Of a stretch of 64,000 nucleotides of DNA, positions 35,651-46,121 are shown one piece after another. Below the pieces are notes generated by a model. That model did no database searches. It was given only the letters and a program-made list of their open reading frames with translations, and was not told the origin of the DNA. Source of the stretch: Clostridioides difficile ATCC 9689 = DSM 1296 (GTDB lineage Bacteria; Bacillota; Clostridia; Peptostreptococcales; Peptostreptococcaceae); assembly GCF_001077535.1 (NCBI RefSeq), contig NZ_CP011968.1, positions 2,108,001 to 2,172,000 on the forward strand, written 5' to 3'. How positions within the stretch are numbered: the stretch's first letter is position 1; every line of letters starts with the position of its first letter. The position numbers and the translations under genes were made by a program.

Positions 35651-38494
35651 CTAAGATTTTATTTCTTTTGCTTTTCTTTGAAGATTATAAAGAGAGTTTA
35701 TAGCATCTAATGGAGTCATATTTAAAATATCCAGATTTAAAATTTCTTCTGATAGTATATCTCTATTTACACTATCAAAAGAGATTTGAGTTAAGGCTAC
35801 TTCTTTTACAGAATCCTCTTGATTAATTTTCTCTTTATCATCATTTTGCTTCATTAAAGCAACTTCATCATTTAATGCTTTAAATTTAGAATTTAATTTA
35901 TCATAATCCTTTTTTATATGTTTGTAATCTTTTACTATAAGTTCATGTTCTATTTTTAGAGATTCATATTTATTCTTAAAATTACTTTGATTTACCTTAA
36001 CTAATTCTTCGTCCAAATTACTATTAATTATATTATTGTTTTCTTTATCTCCATTTATTGCAACACTGTTGTAAACATGATTTTTTTCCAAGTCTTTAAG
36101 TATATATTTTGCTCTTTCTATGACTTCGTCTGGTAATTTAGCTAATTTAGCAACATATATTCCATAACTCTTGTCTGCTCCCTGAGGAATTATTTTTCTT
36201 AAAAATATTATTCCTTCCCCATCTTCTTTGACTGCTATTGAATAATTTTTAACCTCTTTAAACTCTTCTTCTAAATCAGTAAGTTCATGATAATGTGTTG
36301 CAAATAATGTCTTACATCTAATATTTTTTTGAATATATTCCACTATTGACCATGCTAAACTTATACCATCATAGGTACTAGTTCCACGACCTATTTCATC
36401 TAATATAACTAAACTTCTCTCTGTTGCATTTTTTAATATAAGGGATACTTCGTTCATCTCTACCATAAAAGTAGATTGACCTTGAGATAAATCGTCACTA
36501 GCTCCAACTCTTGTAAATATTCTATCTAATATTGGAATATCAGCAGACTCTGCTGGTACAAATGAGCCTATATGTGCCATAAGAGCTATTATAGCAGTTT
36601 GCCTCATATATGTTGATTTACCTGACATATTAGGACCAGTTATTATGTTAATAATGTTTTCTCCACGATTTAAATAAGTATCATTTGGAACGAAATTTTC
36701 CTCTCCTACTATATTTTCGACAACAGGATGTCTACCATTTCTTATATCAAGTTTATTATTTTCATTTATTGCTGGTTTTACGTAGTTATTTATATGTGCA
36801 ACTGTTGCAAGGGACACAAAAACATCTATATTAGCTATAGTCTTAGCCACTTTTTGTATTCTATCTATGTTTTTATATATTGTATCTCTTATCTCTACAA
36901 ATATCTCGTATTCTAAAGATTTAATCTTTTCCTCTGCATGTAGTATCTTTTCTTCTATTTCCTTTAATTCTGGAGTTATATATCTTTCTGCATTACTAAG
37001 TGTTTGCTTTCTTATATATGTCTCATCTAGCTTTGCCTGTTTAAAGTTAGCTTTTGTTATTTCTATATAATATCCAAAAACTTTATTAAAGCCTATTTTT
37101 AATGATTTAACTCCTGTTTTTTCTCTTTCCCTGTTTTCTATTTCCTTTACAAGAAAGGCTCCATTCTTAGAAATCTCTCTTAGTTCCTTAAGTTCATCAC
37201 TAAAATCTGATTTAATTATGTTTCCATCTTTTATGGTTATCGTAGGTTCTTCTAGAATAGCTTCATCTATTAAATTGTATATATCATCTAATTTATCCAT
37301 TTCTGAAACATACTCTTTTAGGATTTTTGCATTTGATAAATTTATAGTATCTTTTAAATTAGGTAACTTTTCTATCGAATTTTTTAAGTGAATTAACTCT
37401 TTTGGTGTTACTCTCTCAAATGCTATCTTTCCACATATTCTTTCTATATCGTATATATTTTTAAGTATATCATTTAGGTCTTCTCTTAATATAAAGTCAT
37501 CTTTTATTTCTTCTATTACATCTAATCTATTTTCAATTTTAGATTTATTTATCAAAGGTTCTTCTACATATTTTCTTAAAAGTCTACCTCCCATTGCTGT
37601 AGAAGTTTTATCAAGTACGTGTAATAATGAACCTTTTTTCTTATTCCCTCTTATAGTTTGAGTAAGTTCTAAATTAGTTCTAGTAAACATATCTAAAACC
37701 ATATATTCTGATGAATTGTATATATTTATATTATTAATGTTAGATGTTATTTGTTTTTGAGTATTGTATATATAATTCAGAAGAATTGATAAGCTTGACT
37801 TTATTAGACCTTTATCATCAAACTTTAGTTTTTGTAGATAAACATCTGGAAAATATTCTTTTAATATATTTATATCCAAATAGTTATCACTAAAACTTTC
37901 ATTTATGTATATATTACTTACAGTAGCTATATCTCTAAGCTTTTCTATAAAGTCTAAATCATTTATAATTATTTCAGTTGGATGGATTTTTGCAATTTCT
38001 TCAATTACCTTATCTTCATTTAAACATGTTGCATTAGTTTCTCCTGTACTTATATCAACATAAGTTAGACCTATATTAGTACCATCCTTATACAAAGATA
38101 ATAAATAATTATTCTTTTTATTTTCAAGTAAATTTCCATCTAAAACTGTACCAGGAGTGATGACCCTTATAACCTCTCTTCTAACAATTCCTTTTGCTGT
38201 AGATGGGTCTTCCATTTGTTCACCTATTGCTACTTTATATCCATTTTCAACTAATTTTGATATATATGAATTGGCTGAGTGGAAAGGAACACCACACATA
38301 GGAGCACGTTCTTCTAAACCACAAGCTTTTCCTGTCAATGCTATTTCAAGAGCTTTTGAAGCTACTAATGCATCTTCAAAAAACATTTCATAAAAATCTC
38401 CAAGTCTAAAAAACAGTATACAGTCTTTATATCTATTTTTTACTTCAAGATACTGTTTCATCATAGGAGTTAATTTATTCATATCTATTTGCAT
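35651..38494 (-). CDS. mutS: DNA mismatch recognition protein MutS
   Basis: This 947-residue MutS is full length. The mismatch-reading Phe-x-Glu is in FFRLGDFYEMFFEDA (near residue 30-40). A long lever/clamp region follows, then the ATPase with Walker A GPNMSGKST (about 617-625), a STFMVEMNEVS loop, Walker B LVILDEIGRGTST and FATHYHEL. A coiled, charged linker of about 100 residues (about 800-900) precedes the C-terminal DILNMTPLDAINSLYNLQ tail. I chose the ATG at 38494 because AGGAGG lies 7 bases before it. The TTG two codons earlier is too close. It heads the mutS-mutL-miaA-hfq group. Confidence 0.97.
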   Translation of the reverse strand: MQIDMNKLTPMMKQYLEVKNRYKDCILFFRLGDFYEMFFEDALVASKALEIALTGKACGLEERAPMCGVPFHSANSYISKLVENGYKVAIGEQMEDPSTAKGIVRREVIRVITPGTVLDGNLLENKKNNYLLSLYKDGTNIGLTYVDISTGETNATCLNEDKVIEEIAKIHPTEIIINDLDFIEKLRDIATVSNIYINESFSDNYLDINILKEYFPDVYLQKLKFDDKGLIKSSLSILLNYIYNTQKQITSNINNINIYNSSEYMVLDMFTRTNLELTQTIRGNKKKGSLLHVLDKTSTAMGGRLLRKYVEEPLINKSKIENRLDVIEEIKDDFILREDLNDILKNIYDIERICGKIAFERVTPKELIHLKNSIEKLPNLKDTINLSNAKILKEYVSEMDKLDDIYNLIDEAILEEPTITIKDGNIIKSDFSDELKELREISKNGAFLVKEIENREREKTGVKSLKIGFNKVFGYYIEITKANFKQAKLDETYIRKQTLSNAERYITPELKEIEEKILHAEEKIKSLEYEIFVEIRDTIYKNIDRIQKVAKTIANIDVFVSLATVAHINNYVKPAINENNKLDIRNGRHPVVENIVGEENFVPNDTYLNRGENIINIITGPNMSGKSTYMRQTAIIALMAHIGSFVPAESADIPILDRIFTRVGASDDLSQGQSTFMVEMNEVSLILKNATERSLVILDEIGRGTSTYDGISLAWSIVEYIQKNIRCKTLFATHYHELTDLEEEFKEVKNYSIAVKEDGEGIIFLRKIIPQGADKSYGIYVAKLAKLPDEVIERAKYILKDLEKNHVYNSVAINGDKENNNIINSNLDEELVKVNQSNFKNKYESLKIEHELIVKDYKHIKKDYDKLNSKFKALNDEVALMKQNDDKEKINQEDSVKEVALTQISFDSVNRDILSEEILNLDILNMTPLDAINSLYNLQRKAKEIKS

Positions 38495-38586
38495 TATCAA
38501 ACCTCCTTCTTTTCTAATTAAATATTATATCATAGTAGATGATTATTATTAACACAATATATAAAATTTTGACATATAACTAAAAA

Positions 38587-38618
38587 CAATCCAAAATGTA
38601 TACTCACATTTTGGATTG
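38587..38618 (-). terminator. Terminator of the thiamine uptake operon
   Basis: Perfect 13-base arms CAATCCAAAATGT and ACATTTTGGATTG around a 6-base loop, then TTTTTAG on minus. It also separates the operon from mutS. Confidence 0.9.
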
Positions 38619-38654
38619 CTAAGTTTAATGCTTATTAAATAAAAATATTTTTTT

Positions 38655-40392
<1,738 letters not shown>

Positions 40393-41163
40393 TTAATCTA
40401 TTAATCTATGTCTTATAACAACTTTTTTTACAGCCTGTACAATTCCTACAAACATTAAACTAAATATAACTACTAATATAGTAGATGCAAATACTTTATC
40501 AAGTGCATATGCACTTTTTGACCTAAGCATATAAACACCAAGTCCTTTCGTTCCACCTAGCCATTCTGCAACAGTTGCTGCCATTACAGCATACGTTGCA
40601 GATATTTTAAGTCCAGAAAAAAATTTATCCATTGCCATAGGAAATTTAAGGTGAATGAATGTATTAACTTTATTTGAGTCCATAGTCTTAAATAAATTTA
40701 AATAATCTTTATCAATATTCTCAATGCCATCTACAAAACTTATTAATATAGGAAAAAAACAAGTAAGCATTACCATCAATACTTTTGGCATTGTTCCAAA
40801 TCCAAACCATATCATAAAGAGTGGTGCTATAATTATTGTAGGTATCATCTGTGTAACCAACATAATAGGATAAAGACATTTTTTTATTATTGATACAAAA
40901 TCCATCAATATTCCAATTACCAATGATATTATAATTGCGACTATAAAACCAAGTATTGCTTCTCCTATAGTAACCACAGCATGCATGGATAAATTTTGAT
41001 AATCTTTAAAAAACACATTAATTATATCTACTGGTGTGGGTAGTATATACTGAGGAACTTCTAAAACTCCTACCATAGATTGCCAAAGAATAAGTATAAA
41101 CAAAAATGTTGCTATTGGATATATACTATCTTTGACTTTATCTATGATTTCTAAGTTTTTCAT
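40393..41163 (-). CDS. thiX: ABC transporter permease for thiamine precursor uptake
   Basis: This 256-residue BPD_transp_1 permease has six membrane segments (first about 13-33) and the cytoplasmic coupling loop FKTMDSNKVNTFIHLKFPMAMDKFFSGLKISATYAVMAATVAEWLGG in part. It belongs to the SsuC/ThiX-like group. It overlaps the thiamine-binding protein gene by 26 bases and is followed at 21 bases by the lipoprotein gene. All four genes sit behind one TPP riboswitch, which fixes the pathway. The exact ligand is inferred. Confidence 0.87.
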   Translation of the reverse strand: MKNLEIIDKVKDSIYPIATFLFILILWQSMVGVLEVPQYILPTPVDIINVFFKDYQNLSMHAVVTIGEAILGFIVAIIISLVIGILMDFVSIIKKCLYPIMLVTQMIPTIIIAPLFMIWFGFGTMPKVLMVMLTCFFPILISFVDGIENIDKDYLNLFKTMDSNKVNTFIHLKFPMAMDKFFSGLKISATYAVMAATVAEWLGGTKGLGVYMLRSKSAYALDKVFASTILVVIFSLMFVGIVQAVKKVVIRHRLID

Positions 41164-41428
41164 CTATAGTCAGACCTCCAGCTTTTTCATCTACTCTAGC
41201 TACTGTTATGACTCTTTCACATCCAAGATTAAAAGGGATTTTATGTACCTTTTTTAATAATTCAAAAACTTCATCAAAATCACCTTCAACAGTAGTGCTC
41301 ATTGCTCCTATTTCACATTTAAGACCACTTTTTTCAATTTCAGCAATACAAGCATCTACTACTTTATACATCTCTTCTTCACCTTTGTAAGGTCTTAGTG
41401 GCATTACTGCTATGTCTGCGATTACCAT
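41138..41428 (-). CDS. Thiamine-binding protein, MTH1187/YkoF family
   Basis: This 96-residue protein has the MTH1187/YkoF (DUF77) fold. It starts VIADIAVMPLRPYKGEEEMYKVVDACIAEIEKSGLKCEIGAMSTTVEGDFDEVFELLKKVHK in part. Family members bind thiamine or its pyrimidine part in the cytoplasm. It is the first gene after the TPP riboswitch and overlaps the permease. AAAGGAG precedes its start. Confidence 0.9.
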   Translation of the reverse strand: MVIADIAVMPLRPYKGEEEMYKVVDACIAEIEKSGLKCEIGAMSTTVEGDFDEVFELLKKVHKIPFNLGCERVITVARVDEKAGGLTIDEKLRNHR

Positions 41429-41528
41429 TTAAATCACTCCTTTAAAAATAATTAATACCTACTAGGTATATTTTGTTTTTTATTAAAAAATTTTATTACT
41501 AAAAAGATATTATATTTAAATAAAAGAA

Positions 41529-41556
41529 AAGTCTTATCCAAAATAGGATAAGACTT
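41529..41556 (-). terminator. Regulatory terminator of the TPP riboswitch
   Basis: Perfect AAGTCTTATCC/GGATAAGACTT hairpin with a T-rich tail on minus, placed just after the aptamer. TPP binding should favour it and lower operon expression. Confidence 0.9.
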
Positions 41557-41569
41557 ATTTTTATCTTAA

Positions 41570-41652
41570 CTGGTCTCCCTACACTGGCATTATCCAAACA
41601 GGTTCAAAGGGTCGAGATAAAATCTCCTCTCAGCACATTAGCTCCCCGAAAT
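41570..41652 (-). ncRNA. TPP riboswitch (THI element)
   Basis: The minus strand reads CGGGGAGCTAATGTGCTGAGAG, ACCCTTTGAACCTG and GATAATGCCAGTGTAGGGA in order, which are the conserved core elements of the THI box. It precedes a transcription terminator and the four-gene thiamine uptake operon. The mechanism is expected to be off in the presence of TPP. Confidence 0.96.
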
Positions 41653-41673
41653 ATATTATATCTTTTCTACTTG

Positions 41674-41702
41674 ATTATACTACACTTATCATATTTTAAC
41701 AA
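41674..41702 (-). promoter_or_regulatory. Promoter of the thiamine operon
   Basis: TTGTTA (41697-41702) and a perfect TATAAT (41674-41679), 17 bases apart on minus, about 25 bases before the aptamer. Confidence 0.75.
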
Positions 41703-41765
41703 ATTTTTTATTTATATTAGATATTTTATCCGTTCAAAAATATCTAATATAAATTGTACATTATT

Positions 41766-41915
41766 ACACCAAATAAATTATCTTAAAATGCTAATTTATC
41801 AACATCTTCCAAAACTAGATTAACTGAATTTTCTAGTTTTTATTTTGCTATTTCAAGCATATTTGGATGTATATCAATTCCATACAAATATTGTGCTAAA
41901 TTTCTGTTTTCACTC
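41766..41915 (-). pseudogene. Decayed methyltransferase fragment
   Basis: One minus-strand frame reads MSENRNLAQYLYGIDIHPNM, then LEIAK*KLENSVNLVLEDVDKLAF*DNLFGV. The GIDIHPNMLEIAK and LVLEDVDKLAF stretches are the motif I/II and III region of a UbiE-like methyltransferase. Two TAA stops interrupt the frame, and both the N-terminal and C-terminal parts are missing or unrecognisable. Upstream sequence to about 42000 may hold more decayed pieces. Confidence 0.6.
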
Positions 41916-42233
41916 ATCTAATTTGCAATCGTTACAGATTACAGATTAGAAATAGCTTTTAGACTCTACTTATCTTTATCTACAAAAAATCCTTCAATAA
42001 ATTCAGTAATAATATTCAGTAATCTAAAAATAAACCTCTATCTAGATTTTTAAGATACAAGCCTTTTAATAAGTACCTTTTGTGATAATATAAAAATTAC
42101 TCGTCATTATCATCAAAATCCTCAGCAACCAACATTTTAGATAAGAATCAAACTCTATAATATAATTATTTTATCCAATTTATTTTTGAGAAATAAAATA
42201 TTTTTTTAATTTTTAAATTTTTTAATATGCACC

Positions 42234-42262
42234 TTGAAAAAAGAAACGTTTTCCTATATTAT
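42234..42262 (+). promoter_or_regulatory. Promoter before the first c-di-GMP riboswitch
   Basis: TTGAAA (42234-42239) and TATTAT (42257-42262) are 17 bases apart, and the aptamer begins about 22 bases downstream. The copy at 53822 has the same spacing. Confidence 0.75.
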
Positions 42263-42283
42263 GGTAATAGTAGAATAAAACTA

Positions 42284-42372
42284 AATAGGCAAAACTAGAG
42301 AAATTTAGTGACGCAAAGCTATAGGGACTAAGACTTATGAAATGAGTTATGTCAGCCAGTTGCCAAAGAGAT
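42284..42372 (+). ncRNA. c-di-GMP-I (GEMM-I) riboswitch, copy A
   Basis: The core contains GGCAAAAC, a GAAA-capped stem, the invariant GACGCAAAGC, GGGACTAAG, and a closing GTCAGCCAGTTGCC that pairs with the 5' GGCAA. A weak hairpin (AAAGA...TCTTT) and a TTTTTAT stretch follow, and could be the expression platform. The next gene is the 58-residue protein at 42420. Confidence 0.93.
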
Positions 42373-42419
42373 ATTTTCTTTTTGTTTTTATGAATGTTTT
42401 TTAGGGGGATATATGATAT

Positions 42420-42596
42420 ATGTTTATGGATAAAATGGATAGATGTACACATATACTAACTGCATATATATGCAGTTCACGCGATTACTGCAATTTTATA
42501 GATACACAATTAAATGATTTTATACTAGAATATGGAGAGAATGTGGTAGAATCTTGTTTGCATCAAGTGATGGTATTGGTAAGCAGATATAATTAA
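42420..42596 (+). CDS. 58-residue protein downstream of a c-di-GMP riboswitch, copy A
   Basis: I do not recognise this family. The product opens MFMDKMDRCTHILTAY and ends LHQVMVLVSRYN. It is predicted helical, without a signal peptide or membrane segment, and has Cys at 9, 18, 24 and 46. It shares 49 of 58 residues with the protein at 54018. Most codon differences between the two are synonymous (for example GTG/GTA, GAA/GAG, TTG/TTA, CAT/CAC), so the protein is under selection. AGGGGGAT lies about 11 bases before the ATG. A second in-frame ATG at 42426 is possible. Expression should depend on c-di-GMP. Confidence 0.8.
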   Translation: MFMDKMDRCTHILTAYICSSRDYCNFIDTQLNDFILEYGENVVESCLHQVMVLVSRYN

Positions 42597-42710
42597 AGAA
42601 ATTTTATTTTCTAGAAAACCCTTTTTAGTTTTATCTACGTTTTATAATTCATTAAAGAACTAATTAAAATAAGCTTCATTATATATTTTTCATGAAGTAA
42701 ACAGTTGAGT

Positions 42711-43085
42711 TTATCTCATATACTGTTTACCCCAATTACATAATTCTAATAATATAGATTCCAATGATTTACCACGTTTAGTAGACAAATATTCAACTTT
42801 TGGAGGAATAGTTGGATAAGAAATCCTCTTAATAAGTCAATCTCTTTCAAAATACTTTAATTCTTGTGACAGTATCTTATGACTTATATGAACAACTTCT
42901 TTTTTTAATTGACTGTAACGTATTGGCTCTTGTTTTAAAATATGCCATAAAATAATTGCCCTCCATTTACTTCCTATCACAGTCATGGTAAAACCAATTG
43001 AACAATTAAAATCTTTTTGTCTTTCTTCAATATTTGGAAATTCTTCAAAATTATTATCTATATCCATCTCAATCCTATCTTTCAA
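42711..43085 (-). pseudogene. HxlR/MarR-type regulator broken by one stop codon
   Basis: The frame reads a normal HxlR winged-helix protein (FNCSIGFTMTVIGSKWRAIIL, then SQLKKEVVHISHKILSQELK) up to ...ELKYFERD. It then meets TGA at 42837-42839 and continues in the same frame with LIKRISYPTIPPKVEYLSTK and a normal end. The family has Gly at the stop position (DGL...), so a single GGA-to-TGA change explains the break. The residual 82-residue product would lack the beta wing. It is divergent from the PhzF-like gene. Confidence 0.85.
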
Positions 43086-43322
43086 AATAGTAAGTATCTA
43101 ACTAAAAAGTGCATTCTTGTTTAGCGTACTAATTCGTAATATAATCTTGATTGTAGTATAGAGCCTTACATAATACTACTTTTTTAGATGTATATGTTTA
43201 AATTTTAATATAGACATAGGTTATTTTATTAATTTTATTTAAACAGATAATAATAAATAATAATTTATCTCAAGTTTTCTATGTAGATAAACTAATCTAA
43301 TGTTTAGAAAGGATTATATAAT

Positions 43323-44237
43323 ATGAATAAAAAATTTCGTCTTTATCAAGTTGACTCATTTACAAAGGAAAAATTTACAGGTAATCCAGCTGGTGTAATT
43401 ACAAATGCTGATGGCTTATCTGAATCACAAATGCAAAAAATAGCAAGAGAATTAAATAATTCAGAAACTGCTTTTATTTTCAATAACTTGGCTAAAAATC
43501 ATCAAGAAAATTATGATGTACATATCAGATTTTTTACACCAACTAATGAGGTTCCTATATGTGGTCATGCTACTATTGCTGCCCATTATGTTAGAGCAGT
43601 AGAAAACCAATTCAATAACAAAACAGTATTTCAAAAAACTGGTGCTGGAATATTACCAGTTGATATTATAAAAAAAGATAATGATTATGAAATAATTATG
43701 ACACAAGGAAAAATTGAAGTACCTCCACCATTACAACAAACCTATCAAAAAAGATTACTTAATGCATTTGGTATTTTAAAGAAAGATATTCGTACAGATT
43801 GTCCTATTGCCATATCATCTACAGGACATTCAAAAGTTATGATTGGAATAAAGGAATTATCAACATTAAATAGTTTATCTCCAAATTTATATGAATTATC
43901 GAAAATAAGTCAAGAAATAAAATGTAATGGACATTATATTTTTACATTACATAATAAAGAAACTCTACAAGTTCATGGAAGAATGTTTGCTCCTGCAATT
44001 GGTATTTCAGAAGACCCTGTTACAGGAAATGCTAATGGACCCTTAGGTGCGTACCTTGTACATTATAAAGTAATACCTACACCCAACACAGAGTTTATAT
44101 TTGAAGCAGTTCAAGGAGAAGCAATAAAACGCAAAGGCAAGATGTTAGTAAAAGTAATTATTTTAGATAATAAGCCAGTTGAAGTAAAAATAATTGGAAA
44201 AGCTGTAATTGCATTCTCAACAAACATAGAAATCTAA
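43323..44237 (+). CDS. PhzF family isomerase
   Basis: This 304-residue protein has the PhzF/YddE pattern. The N-terminal VDSFTKEKFTGNPAGVI is followed by NNSETAFIF with the catalytic Glu (about 47). RFFTPTNEVPICGHATIAAHY and the late GISEDPVTGNANGPLGAYL are both diagnostic. Family members epimerise or isomerise small acids, and most have unknown substrates. AAAGGA precedes the start. It is divergent from the broken HxlR gene, which was probably its regulator, so its control may now be lost. Confidence 0.92.
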   Translation: MNKKFRLYQVDSFTKEKFTGNPAGVITNADGLSESQMQKIARELNNSETAFIFNNLAKNHQENYDVHIRFFTPTNEVPICGHATIAAHYVRAVENQFNNKTVFQKTGAGILPVDIIKKDNDYEIIMTQGKIEVPPPLQQTYQKRLLNAFGILKKDIRTDCPIAISSTGHSKVMIGIKELSTLNSLSPNLYELSKISQEIKCNGHYIFTLHNKETLQVHGRMFAPAIGISEDPVTGNANGPLGAYLVHYKVIPTPNTEFIFEAVQGEAIKRKGKMLVKVIILDNKPVEVKIIGKAVIAFSTNIEI

Positions 44238-44467
44238 TTATAGATTCCTTCTAAGTAAATTTTTGAACTTTTTAATACTAATTTAATAACAAACTAATTT
44301 ATATACAATCAAATTAATTTTTTTATTATTTGTTAATATATATTTATCATTATATTATATAATAATATAGATAGTTACTATATCTTATAATTAGATAAAT
44401 CATAATTATATATTATTGTTAAAACTCAATTATATAATTTTTAATAATATTATTTTAGGAGGTAAAA

Positions 44468-45079
44468 ATGATAAACGATATTAAAAATAAATTCAAAAAT
44501 TACAAACCATATATAAATGGATACAAGAATATGAAGAGAGCATCTGTTTTAATTCCAATAGTAGAAATAAATAACACACACTATATATTATTTGAAGTTC
44601 GCTCAAAAAATTTGAAGCATCAACCTAGCGAAATTTCTTTTCCAGGTGGTAAAATAGAATCAGGTGAGACTCCATATGAAGCTGTTATTAGAGAAACTTG
44701 TGAGGAACTTGGAACTTTTAGTGACAATATAGAAGTAATATCAAGTCTTGACCTCCTTATAACACCAGTAAAGTTTATCATACATCCATACTTAGGATAT
44801 ATAAAAAATATTAATAATTTAAATATAAACAAGGATGAAGTTGACCATACTTTTTTGGTTCCTATAAAATATCTTTTAGAGAATCCTCCAAATACTTATA
44901 GTAATACTGTAAAAGTTTTTCCAGATGAAAATCTACCATATGGTTCAATTCCAAACCAAAAAGATTATAAATTTGAAAGTGGAAGTTATCCTATTCTGTT
45001 TTATAAATATAAAGATTATGTAATTTGGGGAATGACAGCAAAAATACTAGAAAACTTTTTAAATTTTTTATCAGAATAA
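44468..45079 (+). CDS. Nudix hydrolase, CoA pyrophosphatase type
   Basis: This 203-residue enzyme has an intact Nudix box GKIESGETPYEAVIRETCEELG (about 60-81) and, just before it, LKHQPSEISFPGG, the UPF0035/NUDT7-like signature of CoA diphosphatases. It should cleave CoA or its oxidised forms with Mg2+ or Mn2+. AGGAGG lies 6 bases before the start. About 230 bases of A/T-rich sequence separate it from the PhzF-like gene, so it is probably a single-gene unit. Confidence 0.9.
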   Translation: MINDIKNKFKNYKPYINGYKNMKRASVLIPIVEINNTHYILFEVRSKNLKHQPSEISFPGGKIESGETPYEAVIRETCEELGTFSDNIEVISSLDLLITPVKFIIHPYLGYIKNINNLNINKDEVDHTFLVPIKYLLENPPNTYSNTVKVFPDENLPYGSIPNQKDYKFESGSYPILFYKYKDYVIWGMTAKILENFLNFLSE

Positions 45080-45376
45080 CACTCATAATAAATCATCAAA
45101 ACTTTTACATAAGAAATTTATAAAAGTTTCTAAATTTAACAATTCTAAAATATCAATAACTATATTTTGTAGCACTTTTTTATTTTATTATTGTTTGAAT
45201 ATTTGATGGTTTTCAATGCAATTTCAACATAAATACTATGTATTAGTGTATACTGTTGATGAATTAAAGTATGATAATCTATTTAATAAAGTATGAAGTA
45301 AATGATTTTAATGTGTCTTTATGGTAAAATTACTAATAAGTAATAAAATTAATTAAAATATATGGAGGTGCTTATA

Positions 45377-45715
45377 ATGTTTGCTGTAGGATTTGTTGTT
45401 ATAATTGCACTTGCCTTTTTCATTTTAAGTGTACTATTATTTAATGGAAAAGCCAGTATGCTACTAGCAGGTTATAACTCTATGAGTAATAAAGAAAAAG
45501 CACGATACGATAAAAAAAAATTATGTAGAAGTTCTAGCATTGTTACTTTTATTGTCTCTATAATGCTATTTATTATGGCGTTTTTGGGATATAGAATAGA
45601 GAGTGGTCAAATGGACGAAAAAAAAATGGTTCCCTTTTCTATAATATTTATAATAGTCATACTTTCCAGTGTATTTTTTAATATCCTCTACTCTAACAAA
45701 AAATGTAAAAAATAA
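45377..45715 (+). CDS. DUF3784 small membrane protein
   Basis: This 112-residue protein has three membrane segments (about 3-22, 52-72, 85-105) and, after the first, the typical LFNGKASMLLAGYNSMSNKEKARYDKKKLCR loop of DUF3784 proteins. Function is unknown. I chose the ATG at 45377 because TGGAGGTG lies 6 bases before it. The ATG at 45362 sits inside the ribosome site. No operon partner. Confidence 0.88.
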   Translation: MFAVGFVVIIALAFFILSVLLFNGKASMLLAGYNSMSNKEKARYDKKKLCRSSSIVTFIVSIMLFIMAFLGYRIESGQMDEKKMVPFSIIFIIVILSSVFFNILYSNKKCKK

Positions 45716-45947
45716 ATAGTTGTAAGTTGAGCAGTTAATTATAAAAGATTGACTGCTTTTTCATGTATATTGACTACTCTTATTAAATATTTTAACATTT
45801 AAAAATCTATGTAAAAATAATGAATATAGTACAAACTTCTAATAATGATTTTACCTTTGTGGTTACAGTCCACTATATATAATTTAATATGATAACAGGG
45901 AATTACTAATGACAACTAAGTAAACTTTTATAAAATATAATAAAACA

Positions 45948-46086
45948 AAAATAGATGTACAATGAAATTATATCTTATATCAAATTTATTTTTATTAATA
46001 GCAAAAACTTACATTAGTATAACATATGACAAATTCGCTTAAAATAAAAATTTTTAATATAATTTGTTCTATAGTACATCTATTTT
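45948..46086. repeat. Long imperfect inverted repeat
   Basis: AAAATAGATGTAC (45948-45960) is repeated inverted at the other end (GTACATCTATTTT). The arms continue with partial pairing further inside (AAATTATAT with ATATAATTT, then A/T-rich stretches), so about 139 bases could fold as one hairpin. It lies between the DUF3784 and miaB genes. It may be a small non-autonomous element or a bidirectional terminator. Confidence 0.6.
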
Positions 46087-46121
46087 GATTAGTTTGCATA
46101 ATTTTATTATTTTGTACAATA

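Noticed and set aside
42222-42452. Minus-strand frame of 76 codons
   Set aside because: It is the complement of the c-di-GMP riboswitch and the start of the 58-residue gene.
42711-43085. Stop-codon readthrough or recoding (for example selenocysteine at TGA) in the HxlR gene
   Set aside because: The expected residue is Gly and not Cys/Sec, and no recoding hairpin follows. A point mutation is simpler.
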